A DNA stretch of 64,000 bases from an uncultured Algibacter sp. (lineage in GTDB: Bacteria > Bacteroidota > Bacteroidia > Flavobacteriales > Flavobacteriaceae): NCBI GenBank assembly GCA_947499935.1, contig CANMQH010000016.1, positions 1-64,000 on the forward strand, read 5' to 3'. How positions within the stretch are numbered: position 1 is the stretch's first letter; each line of letters begins with the position of its first letter. Under the pieces are notes generated by a model. That model did no database searches. It had not been told where the DNA came from and saw only the letters and a program-made list of their open reading frames with translations. Shown in pieces: positions 35,586 to 44,036 of this stretch. Both the position numbers and the translations under genes were made by a program.

Positions 35586-36776
35586 ATGAAACTTAAAATT
35601 ACTCTAGTAGTGGTTGCATTATTTGCTTTATCCACTTTAAAAGCACAGGAAGTTAAAACGCCAAAATTTGGTAAAGGTCTATTTAATCTTGTTGGCCAAG
35701 ATAGTTCTTGGACCATGAAAGTAGGATTAAGAATGCAACTTCTAGGATCTTCTATCTGGGAAGAAAACAACAAAAATGAAACTAGCTTCTTAGCTAGAAG
35801 AGCACGATTAAAATTTGATGGTTATGCGTACAGCCCAAAATTAAAGTATAAGATTGAGCTAGGCTTATCAAACAGAGACCTTTCTGGGGCGTCACAGTTT
35901 ACGAGTAACGCACCAAGATATATTTTAGACGCTCAATTAAAATGGAATTTCTATAAAAACTTTGAAATATGGTTTGGACAAGGAAAACTTCCAGGAAACA
36001 GAGAACGTGTTATATCTTCTGCAAACTTACAACAGGTAGATCGCTCGTTATTAAATAGTCGATTTACCATCGATCGTGATTTTGGTTTTCAATTAAGGCA
36101 CCATTTTAACCTTACAGATACATTTGTTGTAAAAGAAATTTTCTCTTTAGCTCAAGGTGAAGGTAGAAATGTTACCACAGGAAACTTAGGTGGACATGAA
36201 TACACTGGTCGTATTGAGTTATTGCCTTTCGGAAACTTTTCTAGTAAAGGTGATTACAAAGGTTCTGATCTTAAAAGAGAACAAACGCCTAAATTTGCTT
36301 TAGGAGTTAGTTACGACCATAACAATAATGCTGTAAAAAACAGAAGCAACCAAGGATCCTATATGGTTACAGATACTGGTTTTTATGAAACTAACATAAA
36401 TACACTTTTTATAGATGCCATGTTTAAGTACAAAGGATTCTCTTTAATGGCAGAATATGCAGATAGAGATGCTAAAGATCCTATCGCCAAAGATTCGAAT
36501 GGAGATGAAACAGGAGATATCGTTCAAGTAGGTAAAGGTTTAAATCTCCAAACAGGATATTTATTAAATAATGATTGGGAGGTTTCTGGTCGTTACACAA
36601 ATATAAAGTTAGACAAAAGTATTACTGGAAAAAATCCAGAAAACCAATACACTTTAGGGCTTTCAAAATATATAGCTGGTCATAGTTTAAAAGTACAAAC
36701 AGACATTAGCCATCTAGAAGTTAGTGGTGGTAATAATGAGTTAATGTATAGGCTACAATTCGATATCCATTTTTAA
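35586..36776 (+). CDS. Phosphate-selective porin (OprP/OprO-like)
   Basis: The 396-residue protein has a signal peptide (LKITLVVVALFALSTLKAQ). The barrel has strands such as WTMKVGLRMQLLGSSIW, FLARRARLKFDGYAYSPKLKYKIELGL and a final YRLQFDIHF ending in Phe. The FLARRARLKF and LKWNFYKNFEIWFGQGKLP segments are typical of the OprP/OprO family, which forms anion or polyphosphate-selective trimers in the outer membrane. A Pho-type promoter and the PiT transporter gene 71 bp downstream support a phosphate uptake role. Confidence 0.9.
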   Translation: MKLKITLVVVALFALSTLKAQEVKTPKFGKGLFNLVGQDSSWTMKVGLRMQLLGSSIWEENNKNETSFLARRARLKFDGYAYSPKLKYKIELGLSNRDLSGASQFTSNAPRYILDAQLKWNFYKNFEIWFGQGKLPGNRERVISSANLQQVDRSLLNSRFTIDRDFGFQLRHHFNLTDTFVVKEIFSLAQGEGRNVTTGNLGGHEYTGRIELLPFGNFSSKGDYKGSDLKREQTPKFALGVSYDHNNNAVKNRSNQGSYMVTDTGFYETNINTLFIDAMFKYKGFSLMAEYADRDAKDPIAKDSNGDETGDIVQVGKGLNLQTGYLLNNDWEVSGRYTNIKLDKSITGKNPENQYTLGLSKYIAGHSLKVQTDISHLEVSGGNNELMYRLQFDIHF

Positions 36777-36780
36777 AAAA

Positions 36781-36824
36781 TAACATTTAGATAACACTTT
36801 ATACACCAATAGTTATGATATTTG
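36781..36824 (+). promoter_or_regulatory. Pho-box-like repeats and promoter of the PiT gene
   Basis: TAACATT (36781), TAACACT (36792) and a weak third unit ACACCAA (36803) are in 11-bp phase, followed by 7 bp and the octamer GATATTTG (36817-36824). The site lies inside the frame open from 36815 and so supports the ATG at 36848. Confidence 0.6.
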
Positions 36825-36847
36825 CAAACTTTTTACAATTAAATACT

Positions 36848-39130
36848 ATGGATAATATTTACTTATACATGCTTATTGCTATTACAATTTTAGCTGTTGC
36901 TGATATTGTTGTAGGGGTTAGTAATGATGCTATCAATTTTTTAAACTCTGCCATTGGTTCTAAGGCCATATCCATGAAAACCATCATGATAGTAGCCAGC
37001 TTAGGTATTTTTATAGGAGCAGTATATTCTAGTGGTTTAATGGAGGTTGCAAGAAAAGGAATTTTTGTTCCTGCGCAATTTAGTTTTCATGAAATCATGC
37101 TCATATTCATGGCTGTTATGATAACGGATATTCTGTTATTAGATTTCTTTAATACTATTGGGTTACCAACATCTACAACCGTTTCTATTGTATTTAACTT
37201 ATTAGGAGCCGCTGTGGTTATGGCTTTAATAAAAATAAGTGCTTCAGATACAGAGACTTTTGCAAATCTTGGAAATTATATTAACACAAAAAAAGCCATA
37301 GAAATTATTAGAGGCATTCTACTTTCTGTACTCATAGCATTTAGTGTTGGTGCTATAGTACAATGGATTTCTCGTTTAATTTTTACATTTCATTACGAAA
37401 ATAAAATTAAAAATTTTGGAGCTATTTTTGGAGGTGTTGCATTAACAGCCATTCTTTATTTTATATTTATGAAAGGCCTTAAAGGTACCCCATATTATAA
37501 AGACTTAAAAGGCATTATTGGTGGCAATGAGTTATTTATTATTATTGGTGGCTTCATATTATTCACGCTTTTATCGTATGCCTTTCAAAAAATAGCTAAA
37601 AAAAGTATCCTTATTGTTGTTATCATTGTTGGAACATTTGGATTAGCACTAGCCTTTTCTGGAAATGATTTAGTAAATTTCATAGGTGTTCCTATGGCCG
37701 CTTATCATTCCTATGAAGCATGGTCTGGTTCAGGAATAAGCCCTACTGATTTTACCATGGGTGTTTTAAGCAAAAAAATGCCTGCTGAACCCTTTTTACT
37801 TTTCATTGCAGGTGCCATCATGGTTATTACACTTTGGTTTTCTAAAAAAGCTAAAACAGTTGCAGAAACTGAGCTTAGTTTATCTAGACAAGGCGATACG
37901 CACGAAAAATTTGAACCAAATTTACTATCTAGACTTATCGTAAAAGTATCAACTTGGTTATCTACTGGGTTTGAAGACATTTTTCCAAAATCTATACAAA
38001 CAAAAATAGACGCTAGTTTTCAAAAACCAAATACAATAGCATTAACAAAAGATCAAAGTATTGATGCTCCTGCTTTTGATATGATTAGAGCTTCTGTTAA
38101 CCTAATGGTGGCTGGTGTATTAATTTCTATTGCAACAGCCATGAAATTACCTTTATCAACAACATATGTAACCTTTATGGTGGCCATGGGTACCTCTTTA
38201 GCAGATAGAGCTTGGGGAGCAGAAAGTGCCGTTTATAGAGTTGCAGGCGTATTAAATGTTATTGGAGGATGGTTTGGTACTGCGTTAGGTGCCTTTACCG
38301 CAGCTGGTATTGTTGTATTTTTAGTTAACTGGCATCCTGCAGTAATGACACCTGTGTTATTATTACTTACTGTTATTTTATTAGTAAGAAATTATCTTTC
38401 TCACAAAAAGAAGTCTACCGCAACTAAAGATGAAGACAGTTTAACTAAAGCAGAAAGCAGTTCTGTACAAGGGGTTATTTATGAAAGCGCAAGTAATATT
38501 GTAAATGTTGTAAAACGAGGAAACAAAATCTATTCTAGTACAATAACTGGTCTAGCTAAACAGGATTTAGCCTTATTAAAAAAGAATAAAAAGAATATTG
38601 TAAAACTATCTGACGAAGTTGAAGACTTACGTGATAACATTTTTTACTTTATTAAAAACTTAGATGAATCTAGTGTTGGAGCAAGTAATTTCTACATCAA
38701 CATATTAGGCTATTTACAAGATATGACGCAGTCTTTAGAGTATATATCTAAAGTGAGTCATAAGCATGTAAACAATAATCATAAAAAGCTTAAATTCAAT
38801 CAAATTAAAGAACTTAAAGAAATAGAAGGTGCTATAGATACATTATTTACTGCAACTAAAGCAGCTTTCGATTCTAAATCTTTTGAAGAAATTGGTGCTG
38901 TCTTAAGTAAAAAACAAGCTATTTTTAATTTGTTAACCGAAAAAATACAAAAACAAGTTGAACGCACTAGAACAGAAGAATCTAGTCCTAAAAACACAAC
39001 ATTATACTTTGGTATTTTATTAGAAACAAAAGATTTACTAACAGCAACTATGAATCTTTTAGAAGAATATTACAATGCTCATGATAGTTCTGTAGAGCCT
39101 GCAACAATTGTACCTACTGAAGAAGGGTAA
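36848..39130 (+). CDS. PiT-family inorganic phosphate transporter with PhoU-like C-terminus
   Basis: The protein of about 760 residues has the PiT repeats with signature sequences VGVSNDAINFLNSAIGSKAIS and the second copy MVAMGTSLADRAWG, about twelve membrane helices, and a soluble helical C-terminal part of roughly 240 residues (SVQGVIYESASNIVNVVKRG to the end) that looks like a PhoU-type regulator fused to the transporter. It imports phosphate across the inner membrane. The start is set at ATG 36848 because the promoter octamer overlaps the upstream frame. The gene completes an outer-to-inner membrane phosphate route with the porin. Confidence 0.93.
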   Translation: MDNIYLYMLIAITILAVADIVVGVSNDAINFLNSAIGSKAISMKTIMIVASLGIFIGAVYSSGLMEVARKGIFVPAQFSFHEIMLIFMAVMITDILLLDFFNTIGLPTSTTVSIVFNLLGAAVVMALIKISASDTETFANLGNYINTKKAIEIIRGILLSVLIAFSVGAIVQWISRLIFTFHYENKIKNFGAIFGGVALTAILYFIFMKGLKGTPYYKDLKGIIGGNELFIIIGGFILFTLLSYAFQKIAKKSILIVVIIVGTFGLALAFSGNDLVNFIGVPMAAYHSYEAWSGSGISPTDFTMGVLSKKMPAEPFLLFIAGAIMVITLWFSKKAKTVAETELSLSRQGDTHEKFEPNLLSRLIVKVSTWLSTGFEDIFPKSIQTKIDASFQKPNTIALTKDQSIDAPAFDMIRASVNLMVAGVLISIATAMKLPLSTTYVTFMVAMGTSLADRAWGAESAVYRVAGVLNVIGGWFGTALGAFTAAGIVVFLVNWHPAVMTPVLLLLTVILLVRNYLSHKKKSTATKDEDSLTKAESSSVQGVIYESASNIVNVVKRGNKIYSSTITGLAKQDLALLKKNKKNIVKLSDEVEDLRDNIFYFIKNLDESSVGASNFYINILGYLQDMTQSLEYISKVSHKHVNNNHKKLKFNQIKELKEIEGAIDTLFTATKAAFDSKSFEEIGAVLSKKQAIFNLLTEKIQKQVERTRTEESSPKNTTLYFGILLETKDLLTATMNLLEEYYNAHDSSVEPATIVPTEEG

Positions 39131-39159
39131 TATTAGTTTAAATCTCAAACTTTAATTTA

Positions 39160-39197
39160 GACCTCACAGATTTTAAAAACCTGTGAGGTCTTTTTTT
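39160..39197 (+). terminator. Terminator of the PiT gene
   Basis: AGACCTCACAG (39160-39170 region) pairs with CTGTGAGGTCT (39181-39191) and is followed by a T run, 30 bp past the PiT stop. It also faces the convergent RDD gene. Confidence 0.85.
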
Positions 39198-39207
39198 ATT
39201 GTTTAGA

Positions 39208-39726
39208 TTAAGATTGAATTTGACCTATTTGATCTAATTCTGTATGCGACATTTTTTTAGCTTCAAATTTAGCAATATCCACAACATATGTTTTAGAAAT
39301 AGTATCATGCCACCCCCTACCTTCTGCACCTAAATAAGAAAATGCATCAAAAGGAATCATTCTTGAAAAACTACGCTTTAAAAAATTTACTACTGTAGGG
39401 ATAGAGCCATCTTCTAAAACAACTCTTGTTTTCGTAATATACTTACCTACACTTCGACCTTTAGTCAATGTTTCTAAAGCAAAATATATTATTGCAAGTA
39501 TTATAGCGGTTATTAATCTATCTAGAATAGGATTTGTGTTTTCCATATCATTTAAAAGACTATCAACACTTGATGTGTTTTCGGCAAATGAATAGAACAA
39601 GAGCACAAATCCAATAATAACTCCAAAAAATACAAATAAAATAATTATAAGATCAACTATATAATTAACGAATCGATTACCTTTAGTTGCGTATAAATCT
39701 GGAGTTACTTTAAATGTATTTGTCAT
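39208..39726 (-). CDS. RDD-family membrane protein
   Basis: The protein of 172 residues has the RDD domain: a short soluble start (TNTFKVTPDLYATKGNRFVNYIVDLIIIL), two or three helices, then ALETLTKGRSVGKYITKTRVV and the conserved FLKRSFSRMIPFDAFSYL. The longer open frame runs through the nrdA terminator hairpin at 39761-39787, so I take the ATG at 39724-39726 (39744 is an alternative). Function of RDD proteins is mostly unknown; some act in ion or small-molecule transport. Confidence 0.85.
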   Translation of the reverse strand: MTNTFKVTPDLYATKGNRFVNYIVDLIIILFVFFGVIIGFVLLFYSFAENTSSVDSLLNDMENTNPILDRLITAIILAIIYFALETLTKGRSVGKYITKTRVVLEDGSIPTVVNFLKRSFSRMIPFDAFSYLGAEGRGWHDTISKTYVVDIAKFEAKKMSHTELDQIGQIQS

Positions 39727-39760
39727 AATTTTATTTTTTTTCATGCTAATATATGAATAA

Positions 39761-39787
39761 AAAAAGCATCCAAATTGGATGCTTTTT
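39761..39787 (-). terminator. Terminator of nrdBA
   Basis: AAAAAGCATCCAA and TTGGATGCTTTTT form an almost uninterrupted palindrome 75 bp past the nrdA stop, with T runs on both strands. Confidence 0.85.
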
Positions 39788-39861
39788 CGTTTAAATTTAA
39801 CGTTTCTCTTTTCGAGGAAACTTACCAATAATTATGTTATAATTTACGTATTAAACGTTAA

Positions 39862-41664
39862 TTACCCTTCACAACTAGCACATTCTTTCTTTTGCTTAAA
39901 TTTCTGTGCTGCATTCATGCTGTGTTGGTAATACAATGATTTAACTCCTAATTTCCAAGCTGTAACATAAAGTTTATTTATCTCTTTAACGGGCATATCT
40001 GGATGCACCATAATATTTAAAGATTGTGCTTGATCTATATGGTTTTGCCTATTGGCTGCCTGATAAATAATAGTCATTTGATCAATTTCAGAATACGTTT
40101 TAAACACGTCTTTTTCATGATCTGTAAGACCTTCTATATGCTGGACAGAGCCATCATAATCACGAATACTTCTCCAAATTTCAGGGGTGTTTAATCCTTT
40201 TTCTTCTAAAAGTTCTAATAAATATGGATTTTTAATCGTTGTCTTTATTTTCGCAATATCTTTTACGTAACTGTTAGACCAAATGGGCTCAATACCTTGA
40301 GATACTTGTCCTAAAATAAAAGCCGACGATGTTGTTGGTGCCACAGCATTTAAAGTGGTGTTACGTCTTCCGTAGCCTTTTAATACTTCTGGCTCACCAA
40401 ATAAAACAGCTAATTCTTTTGAAGCTTTTTGTGACTTCTCTTCAATAGTTTTAAATATTTCGCTATTTAAATTAAAGGCTTCTTGACTATCAAAACCTAG
40501 CATTTTAGATTGTAATAAAGAGTGCCATCCTAAAGCTCCCATGCCTAAAGCTCTATTTTCTTTTGCGAACGTATAAGCTTTTTCCATAAACATGAAGGTC
40601 TGTCTATCATCACGGTCTGCAGAATCTCTGTAAGCTTCCAATTTAGTAATAAACTCTTCTAGAACGGCATCTAAAAAGTATACCATGGTTTCAACAGCAT
40701 CCGTATCTTTCCATTTATCATAATGTAATAAGTTTATTGAAGAAAGCACGCATACAAAAGACCATTTCTCGTTTGTAGGCAACATGATTTCAGAACACAA
40801 ATTACTTGCGTAAATTTCATGATTTTTATCTTTATAAACGTCTGGTGCATTATTATTAGCATTATCCCTAAAGAATATATAAGGATATCCTATTTCGCCT
40901 CTACGTTGTAAAACTTTTGCCCAAATGGCTCTTTTATCGGCATCACCAGCAATCATGTCTTCCATCCATTCATTACCAACAGTAACACCATGTGTTAACT
41001 CTTGTATTGGGTTTCCTTCTGTTCCTATTTCTAAAAACTCATGAATATCATTATGTTCTATTGGTAAATAAGGAGAAAAACGACCACGTCTTACAGAACC
41101 TTGACTTACAACATCTACCATTTTTTCAAAAAGTTGCATAATATGTACAGCTCCTGAAGATTCTCCGTTGTTTTTTACTGGAGCACCTCTATGACGTAAT
41201 TTACCAAAGTAACCCGAAGTACCACCTCCTAATTTAGACATCATACCAACTTCTGATTGTGTATAAAGGATATCTCCCATATCATCAGAAATGTGCGACC
41301 CAAAACAACTAATTGGTAAGCCACGCCTTTTACCAAAATTAGACCATACTGGAGATGCTAAAGAATAATAGCCTTCTGCCATATAACCATAAAACTTATC
41401 TGCAAAACCATCGATTTTTAAAATCTTCTCAGCATTTTCTGCAATTTCTCTAATGCGTTCTTCAGGATTGGTCCCTTCAGTAAGATAACCAGATGCTAAA
41501 AATTGACGACTGTGTTCTGTTAACCATTTTATTTCTGGCTGCGTATTTGTTTTAGCTTCTCTTATAGCTTTTTTTCTAGCTTTTAACAATTCATCTTGGT
41601 TAGAGGTTTTTGTTGTTTCTAAATTTACGTGTTGATCAGTTTTTAAATTCGTGTCGTTGCTCAT
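39862..41664 (-). CDS. nrdA: Class I ribonucleoside-diphosphate reductase, large (alpha) subunit, no ATP-cone
   Basis: The 600-residue catalytic subunit is much shorter than E. coli NrdA (about 760) because it lacks the N-terminal ATP-cone. Catalytic Cys residues are visible: PISCFGSHISD, NLCSEIMLP (active-site Cys with Glu) and FVCVLSSINLL, plus the C-terminal thioredoxin-accepting pair KKECASCEG. It reduces ribonucleotides with the radical made by NrdB. It begins 3 bp after the nrdB stop, so the two are one operon. The missing cone is found on NrdB instead, so activity control has moved to the other subunit. Confidence 0.94.
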   Translation of the reverse strand: MSNDTNLKTDQHVNLETTKTSNQDELLKARKKAIREAKTNTQPEIKWLTEHSRQFLASGYLTEGTNPEERIREIAENAEKILKIDGFADKFYGYMAEGYYSLASPVWSNFGKRRGLPISCFGSHISDDMGDILYTQSEVGMMSKLGGGTSGYFGKLRHRGAPVKNNGESSGAVHIMQLFEKMVDVVSQGSVRRGRFSPYLPIEHNDIHEFLEIGTEGNPIQELTHGVTVGNEWMEDMIAGDADKRAIWAKVLQRRGEIGYPYIFFRDNANNNAPDVYKDKNHEIYASNLCSEIMLPTNEKWSFVCVLSSINLLHYDKWKDTDAVETMVYFLDAVLEEFITKLEAYRDSADRDDRQTFMFMEKAYTFAKENRALGMGALGWHSLLQSKMLGFDSQEAFNLNSEIFKTIEEKSQKASKELAVLFGEPEVLKGYGRRNTTLNAVAPTTSSAFILGQVSQGIEPIWSNSYVKDIAKIKTTIKNPYLLELLEEKGLNTPEIWRSIRDYDGSVQHIEGLTDHEKDVFKTYSEIDQMTIIYQAANRQNHIDQAQSLNIMVHPDMPVKEINKLYVTAWKLGVKSLYYQHSMNAAQKFKQKKECASCEG

Positions 41665-41667
41665 GGT

Positions 41668-42942
41668 TTAAAATAGGTCGTCGCTAGTTATACTTTTTGT
41701 TCTTTTGCTATAGTTTACAGAACGCTTCACGAAGAAATCTCCATGTTTTGTTCCTATTATTTCATCGTCAAACCATTCGGTTTGCACTAATAATGTTTCA
41801 TTGACATCGAATACTTTTTCGATACCAATACTTTCTAATGATTTATTAAATCTATTTTTTATAAACTCATTAATAACATCCTTTGGAAGAAATTCTAATT
41901 CGCCAGCTTCAAAAATCCAATCGATAAGTTTACTTTCAGATATAAATGCTTCCTTACATAACTCCCTTACAATATCACTATGTTCTTCATCAAACCATGT
42001 TGGGTTTTCACTCTTTATTATTTTAATAATATCAATTCCAAAATCACCATGAATTTGCTCTTCTTTTGACGTTGCTTCTACAACATTAGAAACACCTTTA
42101 AGCATGTTTTTATGCTTATTAAAAGCCATAATTATTAAAAATTGAGAAAATAAAGACACATGCTCTATAAAAAGAGAAAATAATAAAATAGACTCTGCGT
42201 ATTCTTTGTTATCCTCACTTTTTGCATTCTTTAAAGCCGTTTCTAAATAATGAACACGTCTCATTATTACGGGTTTCTTCTTTAGGTGTTTAAATTCATT
42301 ATTAAGTCCTAAAATCTCTAATAAATGTGAGTAAGCATCGTGATGGCGCACTTCACTTTCTGCAAATGTTGCTCCAACCGACCCTATTTCTGGTTTTGGC
42401 ATTTTGCTATAAATATCACCCCAAAAAGATTTTACGGCAACTTCAATTTGCGAAATAGCAAGCATTGTATTTTTAATAGCGTTTTGCTCTACAATGGTTA
42501 ATCTTGTTTTAAAATCTTGAATATCACTTGTAAAATTAAACTCTGAATGAATCCAGTATGAATGTCTTATAGCATCTACATATTCATTAAGCGCAGGGTA
42601 TTCGTAAGGTTTTAAATTAATACGCTTTTCAAAAATATTTGTTTTTCTACTTCTAGCTTGTTCATCTCTGTATAATATATAGGCCTTTGCAACACCCGGA
42701 AAAGAGCTTAACATTAATTTCTCCTCTACTAAATCTTGTACTTCTTCTACAGTTGGCAAATAATTGTGATCTTTCGCCTTTCTGTCTAATAACGTTTGTA
42801 AAACATTTACAGAAATTGAGTTTGCGTCTTCTTTCTTGCCATTTCCAACAGAAAGCATTGCTTTTTCAATGGCATTAGAGATTTTATTTAAAACAAAAGG
42901 GCTTGTTTCATAATCTCTTTTTATTATCTGAGTGATTTCCAT
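41668..42942 (-). CDS. nrdB: Class I ribonucleotide reductase small subunit with N-terminal ATP-cone
   Basis: The 424-residue subunit starts with an ATP-cone of about 95 residues (ITQIIKRDYETSPFVLNKISNAIEKAM to VEEKLMLSSFPGVAKAYILYRDEQ), followed by the ferritin-like radical domain. Metal ligands include E and H in SEVRHHDAYSHLLE and E and H in EEQIHGDFG. A Tyr is present at the position of the E. coli radical Tyr122. The arrangement matches the Leeuwenhoekiella blandensis NrdB, shown in published work to be allosterically controlled through its own ATP-cone and to use a dimanganese cofactor; the cofactor here is inferred by homology. It is the first gene of nrdBA. Confidence 0.93.
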   Translation of the reverse strand: MEITQIIKRDYETSPFVLNKISNAIEKAMLSVGNGKKEDANSISVNVLQTLLDRKAKDHNYLPTVEEVQDLVEEKLMLSSFPGVAKAYILYRDEQARSRKTNIFEKRINLKPYEYPALNEYVDAIRHSYWIHSEFNFTSDIQDFKTRLTIVEQNAIKNTMLAISQIEVAVKSFWGDIYSKMPKPEIGSVGATFAESEVRHHDAYSHLLEILGLNNEFKHLKKKPVIMRRVHYLETALKNAKSEDNKEYAESILLFSLFIEHVSLFSQFLIIMAFNKHKNMLKGVSNVVEATSKEEQIHGDFGIDIIKIIKSENPTWFDEEHSDIVRELCKEAFISESKLIDWIFEAGELEFLPKDVINEFIKNRFNKSLESIGIEKVFDVNETLLVQTEWFDDEIIGTKHGDFFVKRSVNYSKRTKSITSDDLF

Positions 42943-43524
42943 AAAAAAATTTTAATTTAAAGGATTAATTAAATAGTCAATAGCGTAATTAAAAGGGCTT
43001 TCTAAATTTATTCAACAGTCTAAATACTAATTTTTACTTTCAACACCATTTCTAAAAATCATTATGCTAAACAGACAAAACGATTTTTATTTTTCTTTTA
43101 AAATGGATTAAATAGCTTGAGGCATTAGTTTTTAATTCTTTTTGAATAATTGGACTGAAAATTACTTTACTTTCAGGATAACAAAGATTGCAAAATGATT
43201 GACACGTTTTATGAAGTTTAGCGAAACCTTTTCAACAAGTTTTTAACAATTAAAAAAAAGCATTAAAATAATAACTTTTGAAAAAATATTTTTCAAATTA
43301 CTGATTATCAAATTATTAAAAACAAAACACTGGGGTTTCAAAAGGAAGTTAAATAAAAGATTTACAAGTTCCTAAAGCCCTATTTTTACAGTGCTTGAGG
43401 TTGTTTTTTTAAAAGTTTTTAGCAACTTTTTCCAACTCTATACACTAGTGTTCACCAAATTTTCGTATCGGCGCTTTTTTGCGAATTTTCTTTTACAAAT
43501 ATATAGTTACTACCCATTAAAAAA
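42943..43524 (-). other. Long leader/intergenic region upstream of nrdB
   Basis: These 580 bp hold no credible ORF. The only exact TAnnTTTG element reading toward nrdB is TATATTTG at 43496-43503, which would give a leader of about 545 nt. The region has a short palindrome ACACTAGTGT near 43444 and many A and T runs, but no riboswitch or RNA family that I recognise. A closer promoter that does not match the consensus is possible. Confidence 0.45.
43496..43503 (-). promoter_or_regulatory. Exact -7 element far upstream of nrdB
   Basis: The minus strand reads TATATTTG. It lies just past the stop of the membrane-operon gene at 43525 and points toward nrdB. Confidence 0.45.
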
Positions 43525-44025
43525 TTAATTAATACCTCCCAAAACTGGCACATAACTTATGGCAAGTGTTTCAATAAATTGATAGCTTATAATAACCAAC
43601 CCTAAAAAAATAGCAGATGTCATAAAAATAAGTATCGTTTCTGCTTCTTGATCTGTTGTATTAGAATTTAAAGCCTTGGTGACTTTTAAAGTTTGTTTTG
43701 CAAAAAAGCGAGACAAAAATGTAAATAAAAGTAATGTACCTGCTATGGTTAATAAAATTTTACCATAAACAGGCGCTAACTCTAACCAAAAACCAAAAAA
43801 AGAATTTGGATAACTATTAAGTATTAACGCCGTACTATTTAAAGATTCGTGTGTGCTATGAAATAGAACCGCAATGGCTATAACATGGATGGCTGTAGCA
43901 AAATAAAAAAGAACAGTATCCGATTCATCCTCTTGTGTTAACACCTCTTTTGTATTATTTATCCTTAAATAAGAAACAACAAAAAACAAAAAGAAAAAAA
44001 GGAAAGTAAGTTGTAATAAAAGCAT
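43525..44025 (-). CDS. Four-helix membrane protein, last gene of the DUF4407 operon
   Basis: The 166-residue protein has four predicted helices (LLLQLTFLFFFLFFVVSYL; FYFATAIHVIAIAVLFH; ILLTIAGTLLLFTFLSRFF; LIFMTSAIFLGLVIISYQF) and no recognised domain. The frame is open to 44058 and would overlap the upstream gene by 22 bp; the ATG at 44023-44025 gives an 11-bp gap and a clean first helix. It is probably a small partner in a membrane complex with the four upstream genes. Confidence 0.7.
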   Translation of the reverse strand: MLLLQLTFLFFFLFFVVSYLRINNTKEVLTQEDESDTVLFYFATAIHVIAIAVLFHSTHESLNSTALILNSYPNSFFGFWLELAPVYGKILLTIAGTLLLFTFLSRFFAKQTLKVTKALNSNTTDQEAETILIFMTSAIFLGLVIISYQFIETLAISYVPVLGGIN

Positions 44026-44036
44026 AGTCTTTATTT

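Noticed and set aside
43440-43455. Palindrome ACACTAGTGT as a possible NrdR box upstream of nrdB
   Set aside because: NrdR sites come as two spaced boxes near the promoter; only one short palindrome is present and it sits far from nrdB.
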